64,000 bases of DNA, taken from positions 317,679,041-317,743,040 of the forward strand of contig NC_081405.1 in the NCBI RefSeq assembly GCF_030272615.1. Reading direction: 5' to 3'. A program made the position numbers and the translations under genes. Numbering within the stretch: the first letter of the stretch is position 1; every line of letters begins with the position of its first letter. The notes beneath the pieces are model-generated. The model was given only the letters and a program-made list of their open reading frames with translations, did not search any database and was not told where the DNA came from. The stretch comes from Cryptomeria japonica (Eukaryota; Streptophyta; Pinopsida; Cupressales; Cupressaceae). This document shows positions 1 through 11,640 of this stretch, piece by piece.

Positions 1-734
1 GTGTGGGAAAAAACTCGATGGGATTTGTGACCCACAATATTTATTCACTGGCCAATATGAATAAATATTACTTACAATAGGGGCCTGCACATGCAGGAAG
101 GCCAACAGCCTAGAGCGCACTGCTCAATGAAAGAGTCTCACTAACTACAATATGGATAATTAAATCCAAGATAATGTACTACTCAAAATAGCATCTCCAA
201 TGCTTGGTTTAGTACCGGTTTAAGCTCAGTCAGATACCTTAACCAAAACCTTTCGTTGTCTTATATTCACTACATCACCTTCTTACATACTCTCATACAT
301 ACCAATAATAATCATCCTATCATTATACAAAATGGTCTATAAGATCTCATACATATATGAGTCTTTACAATACATCATGTTAGCTTACAAAAATTAATTA
401 TATTACAATATAATTCACATAAACAAATATTTGTCTCTTGTCGGTCAGAGTGTTGGCATACTTCATTGCCGATGTAATCTAGATGCTAGTGAATGTGCCT
501 GCCAGTGCTGGTGTATGATGTTTGTGATGTTGGTGAACCTGTACAACCTGTTATCGGTTGGTTTCCATCAATGACAACATCAACCATTATCATTTAAGTG
601 TAGAATTCCAACAAACGCTAGATCTTCTATCGGTAACCAAAACTGGTCTTGTAGTAACCAAACATAATAGCTAGTGTTGACATCAATGACAAAACATAAA
701 AGCAACACATAATCAATTCATCCATATGTCAACA
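1..734 (-). repeat. Element A 3' LTR (cut by window edge)
   Basis: This LTR begins with TG at 734 on the minus strand and runs to the window edge. It shares with the A 5' LTR (1563-2756) blocks such as GGGGCCTGCACATGCAGGAAGGCC (partly) and the stretch around the CATTGATGTCAACA start region. It abuts the gag fragment with no polypurine tract between them. Confidence 0.7.
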
Positions 735-1504
735 AATAGGGCTTCAAGTTTCTCAATTTCTTCATCTTCTTTCCTAATCTCTTCGAATTCCTTTGCATAC
801 AAAACTTTCAAATCTTCCTTGTTGGTTGATGATGTAGATGCCTTAAATGTAGTATCAACCTTTGTAGCTCTAGGAGGACCAAATTATTCAAGCTCAATAG
901 AAGATATCTTTCCAACAAGACTATCTCTATTGTCAAAATAATTAGGCATGTTTCTTAGCTCTTTAATTGCAGTTACCTTCATCTTATATGCTGGTGGCAA
1001 AACCCTTATCACTTTTGAAACAATCTCTTCCTCACTCAGAGATCCACTAGAACACTGAATTCCCAGTACAATTTCATTAACCCTTTCCATGAATGCAAAA
1101 ATTCTTTCATCTTCTTCCATCTTCAAGCTTTCATATCTTACTTGGTAACATTCAAAGTTTGCAATTTTAACAGTAACATCACCTTCATTCATATTCTCCA
1201 ACTTGTCCCACATAGCTTTTGTTGATGATTTGTTTGATAGTCACATTATTTGTTGATCTAATAAGGCGATTAAGGGGGCTTCTCTAGCTCTACAAGCATT
1301 CTCAATGTTCTTATCTAATTTTTTTGGTGCAAGAAGGCTAGATGTCGAATTATGAGGAGTGTAACCATTATGAGTTATTTCCCAAATTTCATTTCCAATG
1401 CATCTTAGATGAGTCTCCATCTAAATCTTCCATACTCCATAGTTTGTTCCAACAAGCCTAGGGTTGTCCTTTCGAAAAACATGAGTTGAATTATTAGTTG
1501 CCAT
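735..1504 (-). pseudogene. Element A gag fragment (copia)
   Basis: The minus-strand reading starts at an ATG at 1504-1502 (MATNNSTHVF). It contains the copia gag signature GTNYGVWKI followed at once by a stop, then the alpha-helical block KMEEDERIFAFMERVNEIVLG at 1160-1080 (read in part). The longest open stretch is 884-1213. Reading continues to an acidic tail (EEIRKEDEEIEKLEALF) and stops exactly at the 3' LTR. The CCHC zinc knuckle and all pol domains are gone. It would be a capsid-forming protein if intact; here it is a dead fragment. The match to the gag of B is clear by eye. Confidence 0.75.
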
Positions 1505-1548
1505 AGGATCTTCCATAAGTGGTTAAGCTTCTGCAAAAAGAGGACCAA

Positions 1549-1560
1549 GCTTTCATACCA
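1549..1560 (-). promoter_or_regulatory. Element A primer-binding site
   Basis: The minus strand reads TGGTATGAAAGC three bases inside the 5' LTR end. This is a decayed form of TGGTATCAGAGC, the site complementary to the 3' end of initiator methionine tRNA that primes most plant copia elements. Its position fixes the LTR boundary at 1563. Confidence 0.75.
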
Positions 1561-1562
1561 AT

Positions 1563-2756
1563 TGTTAGGATAATCGATGAACAACTAAGAGGGGGTGGTG
1601 AACCAGTTGTTAATAGATTATGTAAATTAAAGCACTTAAAACCTTATATCAATATAAATGATTAAGCATTAAAGAAGAAATGAAAATTAGAGAATCAATA
1701 CCATGCAACCATAACACATAACACCACGATTTGTATGTGGAAAACCTCAATGAGAAAAAACCATGGTGGGAAACCCTACCCACAATCAGATGATACTTCT
1801 ACAACAAGTATATGATTATAATAGGGGCCTACACATGCAGGAAGGCACACTACCTAGAGCGTACTTCTAATCATAGTGGAGTCTCACTAGCAATAGAGAT
1901 GTCAACCACCTCAAGATTTTGGACTACAATCTAGAAAGAAGAACTATTTGTGATAGCATCAAACATGATAGATTATAGTTTTGGTTAAGCTCAATACCGA
2001 AGGTCTTAAACCTCTTACATAAACCTAGCTCTATCACCTATTATCGACCAAATCCTTTGCATAAATTAGTATTACATTATACGCTCCTTGCCCATCATAC
2101 TTCTTAATCTACAATGAGTTCTTACATACATTTATACCAACCTGGGACCTAACTAATTAGGTCGGCCACACAAATGATAATACAATAGATCCATTACATA
2201 ATCTTGAAATAAAAGCATAACACATGTCGGCCTAAGGCCAAACAAATATCATCCAATCAATAAAACATCCCTAAAGCACATCAAATAATCCACCAACATG
2301 TTTCATGCAAACCGGTCCATAACCTAGATAGCACGAGACATAATTAGATCCACACACACCAAAGCAATGATACCAATCAATTGAGGCATGAACATGATCA
2401 CCATCAGCATCCTGAATCCCTTCTAGAAGATACACCAACACCACTTATGCATAACATCAAGGATCTTCAATAAAGCTCTATCGGTGAAACCCTTACCGGA
2501 TCAATAAAGCAAGCTTACTAGAACATAAGATATCATCCGATCATCATCAATACAAACTAACTGAAACATACTTTAGAAGCATATGAACCATCCATACAAA
2601 CATATTCCAACAATCATATCATACTGGTGGCAATCAATTGATTATCTTCCAATCCAATCCACCTATCGAAGTTGGTAACCAACCAAAACAACAAGCATTG
2701 ACATCAATAAAAAAAGATTAGTGTAACACATAGTCAATTCCATTATATGGCTAACA
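1563..2756 (-). repeat. Element A 5' LTR
   Basis: About 1.19 kb on the minus strand, starting TGTTAGCC at 2756 and ending CCTAACA at 1563, next to the primer-binding site. It shares with the B and E LTRs the R/U5-like block containing a GGTTTCCCACC-type motif and the T-rich CCCCTCTTAG-like end, so the families are related. Confidence 0.8.
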
Positions 2757-2762
2757 ATATGT

Positions 2763-3480
2763 TGTCCTATGATGACATTAATAAAAGAAGGCATTGAATA
2801 TATAGATCATATATATGATTTTTTAGACAATGACAATCCTAGAGATGATACTGCAAATGCTACCACTTGTACATCTCCTAGGGTATCTCATGAGAATGAA
2901 GAAAAAGTAAATACTCCTATCAATAATCTCTATAATGGAGAAACAACATTGTAGAGAAACATGACACCATCTTCTTCTCATACACATACTCTAGTGCAAG
3001 GTTGGCAAGGTAAAAAATTTAGTGTATCAATCCCTCTAGATTCTCCTTATTCACCTTAGCTTATCTTAATCATCAACATATTTGTAGGCAATATGATGTT
3101 ATGCATTTTATTCATGATATTTCTCCTCACATACCATTAAGAAAAGATGAATCTTTAGATGATAAATACCCTTCTTCCTTATCAACCAAAGAGGACATGA
3201 GTAATGATAATACAAAGGGGAATTTGCCTATAAAGGATATTCCTTCTTTTTATAATTCTCTCTCTAACCCTTTTATGTGTCCTTACATCACAAATTTTGA
3301 AGAGATATATAATTAAATCCCTTCTCCTTCACAATAGAGAAAATTCTATAAAGTGGGATATGATATGATTTAAAAGCAAGGCTATAGAGGAAAATGACTT
3401 GGAAAACTTGAACAAGGAATTAAGATCCTATAGACCCTCCCAGACAATTTACTATAGAAGGCCTAGGATATCCCAATTAT
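2763..3480 (+). pseudogene. Degenerate Ty3/gypsy pol fragment with G-patch-like motif
   Basis: Short open stretches (2769-2954 and 3101-3316) line up as a broken, serine- and asparagine-rich polyprotein region. They are followed at about 3350-3475 by a glycine-rich block readable across two frames: GYDMI, KQGYRG, LGKLEQGIK, then PRQFTIEGLGYPNY. This resembles the G-patch domain that some plant gypsy polyproteins carry near the protease. Stops and a frameshift break it. No reverse transcriptase or integrase follows. The assignment is by motif shape only; a different gypsy spacer is possible. Confidence 0.4.
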
Positions 3481-4257
3481 CAAACATCTATGGAGGATTC
3501 TTGTAAGTTAAGATTATTAAAGTGTATTTTACAAGACCTAGAAACTAATGCCCATCAAAACATGCTTCTACATTAAGTAATCCTCATTATTTACTATTTT
3601 TTTCCTCAAGAAAACAATCAATCTCTTTCCACTAGTACATCTTGTCCTACATCTACATGAATCACACAACATAACACAACTTTTTATTGCATTACTATTC
3701 ATGTTGTCATGGGACAGCTAGCATAACACAACTTGTTAGCCTATTGATTTCATGTCCTCTCTTGGTTTTATTTCCATGGATCACCTAAATAAGATAACTT
3801 GTTCGGTTGTGGTGTCCATGTTCTCTCTTGTTCCCTCCTCATGATCTCATACCTTTTCTATTTGTTGGATCATGGTTCATGATAGGATGAATTCTCTTGC
3901 TCTTTCCTTGTGACCACTTGTATTCTTGTAATACCATTCTGAGAATGAGATTAGTGGTTGAGACATTTTATATTATCAAGGTCTCTTCAACTAACTAACT
4001 TGGAGCTTTTTGTATAAGTACTATCCCCTTATATGTCTTTTGTATTGGTTTTCTCTTTATTTGCCATTTTTATATTTTTCTTGTTTTTTTTGTTCTTGCA
4101 TATGATTATTTGATTTAAGATTATAAGATTGAGGGCTTGGTTCCTTGAAATTAGTCATATCTTATCTCCTTGTGATATCACTCCTAGTTGCCTCTCTCTC
4201 TTCATCATCTTTCTATTTTTTTAATAAGTATTTGCACAGGATCATACTCTTATTAAT
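3481..4257 (+). other. Untranslatable stretch, probably gypsy 3' region
   Basis: T-rich sequence with no open frame of note lies between the G-patch-like fragment and a polypurine-like tract at 4258. Its position suggests the 3' untranslated part of the gypsy remnant after deletion of most of pol. Nothing else is recognisable. Confidence 0.25.
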
Positions 4258-4700
4258 TTGGGGGTTAAATATAGCATAAATTGTAATCAATATGATTCAC
4301 ACCTAATAATTGTGCTCGAACTTTAGTGTGTCCTATTTTCATTCCCCCTAGGCCTATTTTGGCCACATTTTTTCTCCAACTCTAATGTAACCTATTGACA
4401 CCATTGAGCAGCCTCCATTTGGAGTTTTCCTCCCCCCTTGCTAATTTGTTAGTCATATTTTTGGAGGACCAGGGCTTGGTGACACCTTGGTCCAAACCTG
4501 GGCACCCCACCATGCTGGTACACCTTAAACAAGACCCAATTCAAAATCCCGTTGGGATCTCTCCCTCCCCAATGGATTTTAGTCCTCATGGGTAGACTTG
4601 ACTGTTGGAGGTCAGCCTAATTAGTAATTTCCATAGGGAACACTATATAAATATATCATATTAATTTATTTTATATCCAAGACTCATCCATAGCATTTGC
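4258..4700 (+). repeat. Possible gypsy polypurine tract and LTR start
   Basis: TTGGGGGTTAAA at 4258-4269 followed by TATAGCATAAATTG looks like a polypurine tract joined to an LTR whose usual TG start has become TA. A TATA-like element (TATATAAATA) lies at about 4644-4653, plausible for an LTR promoter. I could not find a second copy or a clear LTR end, so the extent is a guess. Confidence 0.3.
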
Positions 4701-7700
4701 ACATTCAAGCATTTGTCATCGATCATTCTCAAGCATTAAAGGTACCATTTTATCCCAACATATCCTTCAAGCATTATGAAAAAAAGTCACATCAAGCCTC
4801 ATGGAAGCATGTGTGTTTCATTAGGTCATTCATGTTCATGTGGTTGTGATGTTATTACATCCAAGATTTTTTATCATATCCAAAATGCATTTCATCATCA
4901 ATCTTCCTATCAACCATTGTAGATATGATGTATATTTCCTAACATTTATTTTAGTATTTACATTACTCAATTAAAGATTAGTTCCTAAACTAGGGTTTGA
5001 CCAAAGGAAAACCCCTATTTGAAATCCCTTTTCCTTTCTTTTCAAGTGCAACTAGTTGATTCGAGAGCTATGGTTAAATATTCTAATAGAGTTGGTGATG
5101 ACCAATATGTTTAGATTTTGAGAGAATGAAAAGCGGAGGACCAAGGAGACCTACTATCGTAGTCCTGATTATTATACCTGAACTTCTGATAGTGAATCTA
5201 GTGTGTCTCCTTGGTCTAAAAAAAATATCAATTACCTATCTTAGAATTATAGGACTAAGGCGACCTAACATCCTAGTGTTGACAATTTAACCTAAACTTC
5301 TAGGAATAGGTTCTAATCGCATCCTTCTACATAGATTCCTATCCATGACTCTATATCATATCTCTAGAAGACTATTATTACTATTTTACTTTAATTGTCC
5401 ATTATTTTACCCTAACTCAAAAGGGGAGACAAACATTACAAGTGAATCTAATGAATATTTTAGCCTTTTTCCTAATTGAATTGTAGGTAGATCTATTGAA
5501 TTCATCCCCCTTTTTAATGTGGTGTTCCCTTTTATAAGATTAGTGACTTTATTATCTTATCTGGTCAAACCCTAATTTCCCCAACCATTACACATGTATC
5601 ATTAACATGTAATCTCAATGCAAAATATCAAACAAATTATGGATGCTTTATGAGCTAGGTGATAAAGCTAGAGGATAGGATACTATACCTATGCATTCTA
5701 AAATCTTAAATGGGCCCACAATTGTATTATGAGCTTAGAGCCCTTTCTATTTTAACATGCACGTAAATATTTTTATATGCATATACTCCAGCTTCTACTA
5801 TGAAGATACCATTTAGCTTTTCTTCTTCAATAATGTTTATTTGGTTGTAACTAGTGAATCTATCCATCAATTTAAGCTTTGAAAGTTCAATTGAATTTCA
5901 ATTTTCTCATATTCTTTCTTGAATGCAATGATTACATGTCACACCTAATCACTTCTTTCAAGATTCAAAATAATTTCTATTTCTAACTTTTTCTTTGATT
6001 CTTCCTAAACTTTTGACACATAGTTTTGATTCATGCTATAAGTTATTTTACATGCTGGTTGTGCCCTAGGCATTAAAGGAATTTGGTGAATGAAAAGTTG
6101 TATCTATACTTCTTTGAGCTATTTGTAAATCCATGCAAAGAATTTTTTGTATTCTATGAATTTTTTTAGCAATGCAATATTTATTACTAGAAATTCCTTG
6201 TGGCATAAGGGATTCAAGGGATGCATGCAATATGTATGGGATACATGTTTGGAAATGAAAAATAGATGGCCAAATGTACGGAAATGAGTGTAATTGGAGA
6301 GGCATGGAGAATTGGAGGATCAACATAACTTTGCACATAAGTGTTTCATTTTTCAATATCTAATTTTATAAATTCATTACTTCAAAATGATAGATGTAAA
6401 ACTATATGGTAATTAGCATGGGTATGCAAATTTCACAATTATTTTTTTTGCCCACTTTGAGGTGTATGTGAATCCTACCACTAACATGGATTTCAAACTA
6501 AATTATGTACACTCATAAACATGTATGTAAATTAGGTATTCATTCAAAAAAGGATACCAAGTTCAACATAAATAATGGACCCCACTATATTAGAAACTAC
6601 AAAATAAACAAAGATATATAATAAGTAAATTTTTTCATACTAGTTAAGATAAAGACACTTGCGAGTTGAATTTTATATTAATGATCGTTTGAGAGAGAAT
6701 AAAAAATAGGGTTAGAGATATTCTCCGTCTGTGAAAATAGGTGTTGTAATCCACAACTAGTGCATTGGTCAAAGGATGACACGGTATTTCAAGGATTATC
6801 ATGTTATGCCCCCTTTATAAGTTTCATCCATAACATGTGAGGAATTAGAAGAGAGAGAAAAATAGTACATGAAATGTAAATGTAAGCATATATGTAAAAT
6901 AATTCAATGTTATGCGTGCACCATGTAATAATTATAACTATATAGAGTATATAAAATGGTAATGCATTGAAAGCACATAAGATAGCAATAGTAACATACT
7001 TTTTATTCTAAAATATGAAAGTCAAAATGATAGAAATACCTATATGTAATTAGACGAGACATTAGGATAGAGAGATATTAACTTTCAATGACATATATTA
7101 ACTGTGATAATATTAACGTGATTGCGTACATATGAACGAGCTTCTTGGTGTGCTTATTGTGCTCACACCCTTTATTTACTTATTTATTTATGCGAAGCTT
7201 TTGGAATTCTAACAAGTGAGGTTGGGACCGGGGACGACATGCAATCTTTTACACAAGTATACATTTGCTGCCGTGGTCACAATCTTCTACAGATCCAGAG
7301 GGAGCAGGGGCAGCAGGCGAAGGCGGAGATTTAGCATTACATGGGCCTTCCTTGAAAATCATGAAAGCATGAATTAATCCAATCAATGTCTTGGATATTT
7401 CAGTGGATATGTTTTCCTTCGTCAACACCAACATGCCACATTTCATTGATCCCTCTTGGATATTTCAATGTATATGTTTTCCTCAACACCGACATGCACA
7501 AAACATAAGGACTATTGTCACTTAAGTCTTAGATATAATAGATATTAGAATCTCTTGCCAATCTATATAATCCATAATGTCTATGAGAATTAAAGGTAGT
7601 GTAAAAAAGGACAAACATTTCAATGTTTGAAATTGAACATTCTCAATACATTCATTGGTCAATTATTTCAACAATATGAGTTTACATTTTAAGAACAATT

Positions 7701-8305
7701 TATTTTAACAAAAAAATCATGAAAATGTCCATTTTAATGGAAAGATTCTCAAACTTATTTTTCATGGTGCTTATGTTTTTCTCTTTCATCTATTTATGAA
7801 AGGGATTTTTCTTTAAAGTTTGTCCAAAAATTGAATTTTTATATGATTTATTCTAAATTATCAAGCTTATTTATGTAGTGGGTTTAGCTTTCTTAATGAC
7901 CCACACCCTTGTTTATGTTTTTGAAAAGATAGTATTTATTATAGTCCTTGCAACATAATTATGATATAAATAAATAAAATAGTTGTATGTGCATTCACCT
8001 ATCAAGATATATTTTGTTTATGGCTTATTCATCTTTAATGTATTCTACGGAAGTGTTTAAATTAGTATCATAAATTTGGTTTTCAATTATTTGCAAATTC
8101 ATGAATGTATCTATCAAAACTTCTATTAATTTAAACTCATAAGTTTCTTAGCATGTTCAAGTCATATAATGACTATGAAAATGACTTGATTGTACTTTTT
8201 CATCTATGATGACTCAATTTGAACTCTTGTAATTAATATTAGAAAAACATAGTTAGAAGAGAACTTGATTAAATTTTGAAGGACCACAATTTATTTTTAT
8301 TAAAC
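4701..8305. other. Unassigned AT-rich DNA
   Basis: I see no convincing gene or complete element here. A perfect 12-bp inverted repeat (5139-5150 and 5204-5215) could fold into a hairpin. A short GC-richer pocket at about 7210-7340 overlaps a 65-codon minus-strand ORF (7249-7446, proline/alanine-rich C-terminal half). That ORF lies beside a diverged direct repeat (about 7389-7440 and 7456-7500). It has no recognisable homology, so I do not call it a gene. Confidence 0.4.
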
Positions 8306-9062
8306 TGGCAAATGCAATTCCTAATATAGATAAAGCAATGAGATTTTCCAACATGTTGAAATGGGTTTACAAACAAGATATTTTAGGTTTCCACTATGAA
8401 TAATCCTTAAAAGTATTGTGGATTAAAGAGTTAGTTCCATCATAATTTATTATTATCGAACTTCTTTATCCTTGATCAATATTCACGTTGATGAAGATAG
8501 ACTTCGAAAATAATCACAAATTTAATTTTACAAAATTATTTCTTTTATATAGTAGGATAAATTAAAAACTAACACTTAACCTTTATTTGGTAGAAATTTA
8601 TCTTCTATTGTTATCAAATAAATCTTGACGAGATTTTTTTCTTGAACTTGTATGCAAAGATGATGGAACTTAATGTAATTTAAACTATTTACAATCTTTA
8701 GTATCTATAAGATTTAAATTAATACATTCATACTTGGCTCTAGGAGGTAACTATAAGTCTTTTTTTTTCAATTTAAAAGTCATATACTTGGAAATATATA
8801 TTAGTATAATAAAAGTAGGTATATTTTAGAGATAATTACAAGCACTAAGATATCAAAGAAGTTGCAAAAACAATCTTTAATAGAGGCTAAAACCACCAAC
8901 CTAGAAAACCTATACAAAACAAAAAAACTAACTAAAAGACTCCTAATATCAACCTATACATACTACATCATTGAAAATATGCATCATAGGATAGTTGAGA
9001 AAATGAAAATATCAAAAAAACACAATACTACAAGTATATACTAGTGAATTTATACCCGTTCC
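8306..9062 (+). repeat. Flanking repeat R, copy 1
   Basis: This ~757-bp segment is repeated, mostly collinear and with few differences, at 15211-15962 on the other side of element B. Copy 1 ends exactly where the B 5' LTR begins. It has no coding content beyond a chance 60-codon ORF. Confidence 0.85.
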
Positions 9063-10135
9063 TATTGGTATTATGGATGTGTTACATTATTTTTTTCATT
9101 GATATCAACACTTATCCTTCTGGAGATCTATGGTTATGTTGAACAGGCAAATTTTGTTCACCGACAAGGTTAGTGACTTATGCACAGTAACCGATATATG
9201 CTCACCGGCAGGTTATAATGTTTAGCGTCATAGATGATGATTTGTTATCATCTGGAGATCACTTGATTATGTTGAAGACATGGTTTGGATACTTGGTTTT
9301 AGTGTTTTGGTTATTGATATAATCAAGTTGACGTATTTGTTGTTATCGACAAATTGGTCTAGGTTATGGACTGGTATGCGTTATCTATTTCAGATCGACA
9401 CGACACATTATGGAGATGATTTATTGATCGGGTAGTTTTGTAAATGTATTGAGCTGACATGATGCATCACATCAAGACTTATTTATAATTGATTTAATTA
9501 TAATATTCTTAGTGAGCCGACCTACACATTTGGTCATAGGTTTGGTATATATGTAAGATCTCATTTGTGAGATGACAGATATGATATGGTTATGGTATAG
9601 TATTGTAACGTGGTATGTGAGAATAGTGAAGATCATATGAGCAGACCATAGAGAAGGTTAAGGAAGGTTTCAAGGTGTTTATTAGAGCTTAATCGCTACT
9701 GAATCCAACAATGGAGATGCTATTTTGAGCAGTACATTATTCTAGGATTTAACAATCCTAGTGTAGTAATTGTGACTCCCATTTGACCATTTTTCTCTAG
9801 GAGGTTGGCCTTTCTGCATGTGTAGCCCCTATTTGTATACACATACTATTTGCAGTAGTATCATCTGATTGTGGGTAAGGTTTCCCACTGTGGTTTTTCC
9901 CCTTATAGGGTTTCCACATCAAAATCTCTATGTTATGTGTTGTGGATGTTGTTTCTCTTTCTGTTTTATGCATTAAGTTTCATTGGTATTAATATTAACT
10001 GCTAATCTATTAACCAACATTAAGTTTGGTTTACCGGTATTAAGTATTAAGTCTGATTAAGTTATAATTGGGTTGAAATTCATTGACAACTGATTCACCC
10101 TCCCCCTCTCTGAGTTGTCCTTCCAGTTCCTAACA
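9063..10135 (+). repeat. Element B 5' LTR
   Basis: About 1.07 kb, ending CCTAACA just before the primer-binding site. The start is set by alignment with the 3' LTR (TATTGGTATTATGG here, TGTTTGTATTATGG at 14776); the canonical TG has mutated to TA. It shares conserved blocks with the A LTR. Confidence 0.85.
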
Positions 10136-10137
10136 AT

Positions 10138-10149
10138 TGGTATCAGAGA
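10138..10149 (+). promoter_or_regulatory. Element B primer-binding site
   Basis: TGGTATCAGAGA, two bases after the LTR end, matches the initiator Met-tRNA complementary site TGGTATCAGAGC in all but the last base. Confidence 0.85.
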
Positions 10150-10192
10150 TAAGTCCTCTTTTTGCAGAAGTCTAATAGCTTTAGGGGATCCT

Positions 10193-10853
10193 ATGGTAAC
10201 TATCATTTTTAGGAAGGATAGTCTGAAACTTGATGGAACTAACTATGGTATATGGAAGATTAGAATGAAGACACATCTGAATTGCATTGGAAGAGAAATA
10301 TGGGAAGTTACAAAGAATGGCTATGTTGGTCCTACTCAAAATCAACCTAATCCACCGACATTTAGCAAGGATCAGGAGAATTATTGCAAAGCATTAGAAG
10401 CACTTTTGAGCACATTATCAGATCAACAAATTAAGGGATTATCAGACCGATCTACTGCTAAAGCTATTTGGGATAAATTGGAGACATTGAATGAAAGAGA
10501 TACCATTGTCAAAATTACAAAACTAGAATGTTACCAGGATAGGTATGAAAATTTGAAAATGGAAGAAGATGAAAGAATTTTTGCTTTTATGGAAAGAGTT
10601 AATGAAATTGTTTTAGGAATACAATGTTGTGGAGCATCCTTAAGTGAAGATGAAATTGTTTTTAAAGTTTTAAGAGCTTTGACACTGGCATACAAAATGA
10701 AAGTAACTACTATTAATGAGTTGAGAACAATGCCTAATACATCGGTATCTAGAGACACCTTAGTTGGAAAACTTTCACCATTTGAGCTTGAGGAATTTGG
10801 TCTTGTTGCTACAATTAAGACAAATTTAGCCTTAAAAGCATCATCATCTGCAA

Positions 10854-10929
<76 letters not shown>

Positions 10930-11023
10930 TGACAAATCTGATTGGAAAACACTGTATGAAAAGAACTTGAAGATATTAGAAGGGAAAATGAAGACCTGGA
11001 AGAACTTGGAGCACTACTTGTAA
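10193..11023 (+). CDS. Element B gag (capsid part)
   Basis: Open frame from the ATG at 10193 (MVTIIFRKDSLKL). I prefer this start to an upstream in-frame one at 10115, which lies inside the LTR. It carries the copia gag signature LDGTNYGIWKIRMKTHL and the helical block KMEEDERIFAFMERVNEIVLG (read in part), typical of the capsid-forming half. Near the C terminus a run of about 26 serines is encoded by a TCA microsatellite. A frameshift then takes the reading out of register before the zinc knuckle, so the frame ends about 20 codons early in unrelated residues. A capsid-like product is possible, but without nucleic-acid-binding function. Confidence 0.75.
10855..10929 (+). repeat. ATC/TCA trinucleotide microsatellite in gag
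   Basis: Twenty-five uninterrupted ATC triplets. They code for polyserine in the gag frame and polyaspartate on the opposite strand; the latter is a chance reading. Confidence 0.95.
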
Positions 11024-11640
11024 GGAAAATTCCTAAAGGTCTAGTTGGAAGTAAGTATGAAGGTAAACCATCATTTAAATGTTTTAATTGTAATAAAGTT
11101 GGTCATATAGCATCTAGATGTCCCGATAGACATGCAAGATTGAGAGAGGAAGCTAAAAGAACATATAAGCCTACCCCTGAATATCAGAGATGCAGATTTA
11201 AGAAGAACAGAGATAAATCTTGTTACTATGCTGATGAAGGAGTTACATATGATTCTGATGAAGAACCGATAGATAATGGATGCGTATTTGTTGCAATAAA
11301 ATAAGATCAATCAGAATCTAATGTTCCACTAGTAGAGAAGGCCCTCACAACTAAAATTGAAGAGAAAGATGAATGGATGATTGATAGTGGATGTTCACAT
11401 CATATGGCTGGTGATAAAAGTAAATTCTTATCTTTTCAGGAATACAATGGAGGTCTAGTAAGATTTGGCAATGATAAATCTTATTTAATCAAACGAAAAG
11501 GCACTATATCCTTGGATGGTAAACACAATATTGACAATGTATATTATGTTGAAAGTTGGAAGCATAATATTTTGAGTGTTGGTCAATTAGTTGAAAAGGG
11601 ATTTCAGTTATAGTTCAAGAACGGAAAATGAAAATTCAGA
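11024..11640 (+). pseudogene. Element B zinc knuckle and aspartic protease region
   Basis: In a frame different from the upstream gag lies CFNCNKVGHIASRC at 11080-11121, a full CX2CX4HX4C nucleocapsid knuckle. After an in-frame TAA at 11302 comes the copia protease block with its catalytic motif IDSGCSHHM (Asp codon at 11383). It continues to the conserved HNILSVGQL region, which ends in a TAG. The protease would cleave the gag-pol polyprotein. The catalytic residues survive, but the stops before and after block expression. Confidence 0.8.

Larger units (their letters stand above)
1..2756 (-). mobile_element. Element A: internally deleted Ty1/copia LTR retrotransposon
   Basis: A minus-strand copia-type element is reduced to 5' LTR, primer-binding site, a partial gag and a 3' LTR that runs off the window edge. 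Protease, integrase, reverse transcriptase, RNase H and the polypurine tract are all missing. The two LTRs begin alike on the minus strand (TGTTAGCCATATAATG and TGTTGACATATGGATG) but are clearly diverged. The left target duplication lies outside the window, so integration cannot be confirmed. The gag resembles those of B and E, so A belongs to a related copia group. Confidence 0.8.

Noticed and set aside
8862-9044. 60-codon ORF in repeat R
   Set aside because: Not conserved as an open frame in copy 2 of the repeat.
10531-10935. Minus-strand ORF with a long polyaspartate run
   Set aside because: It is the reverse reading of the TCA microsatellite in the element B gag.
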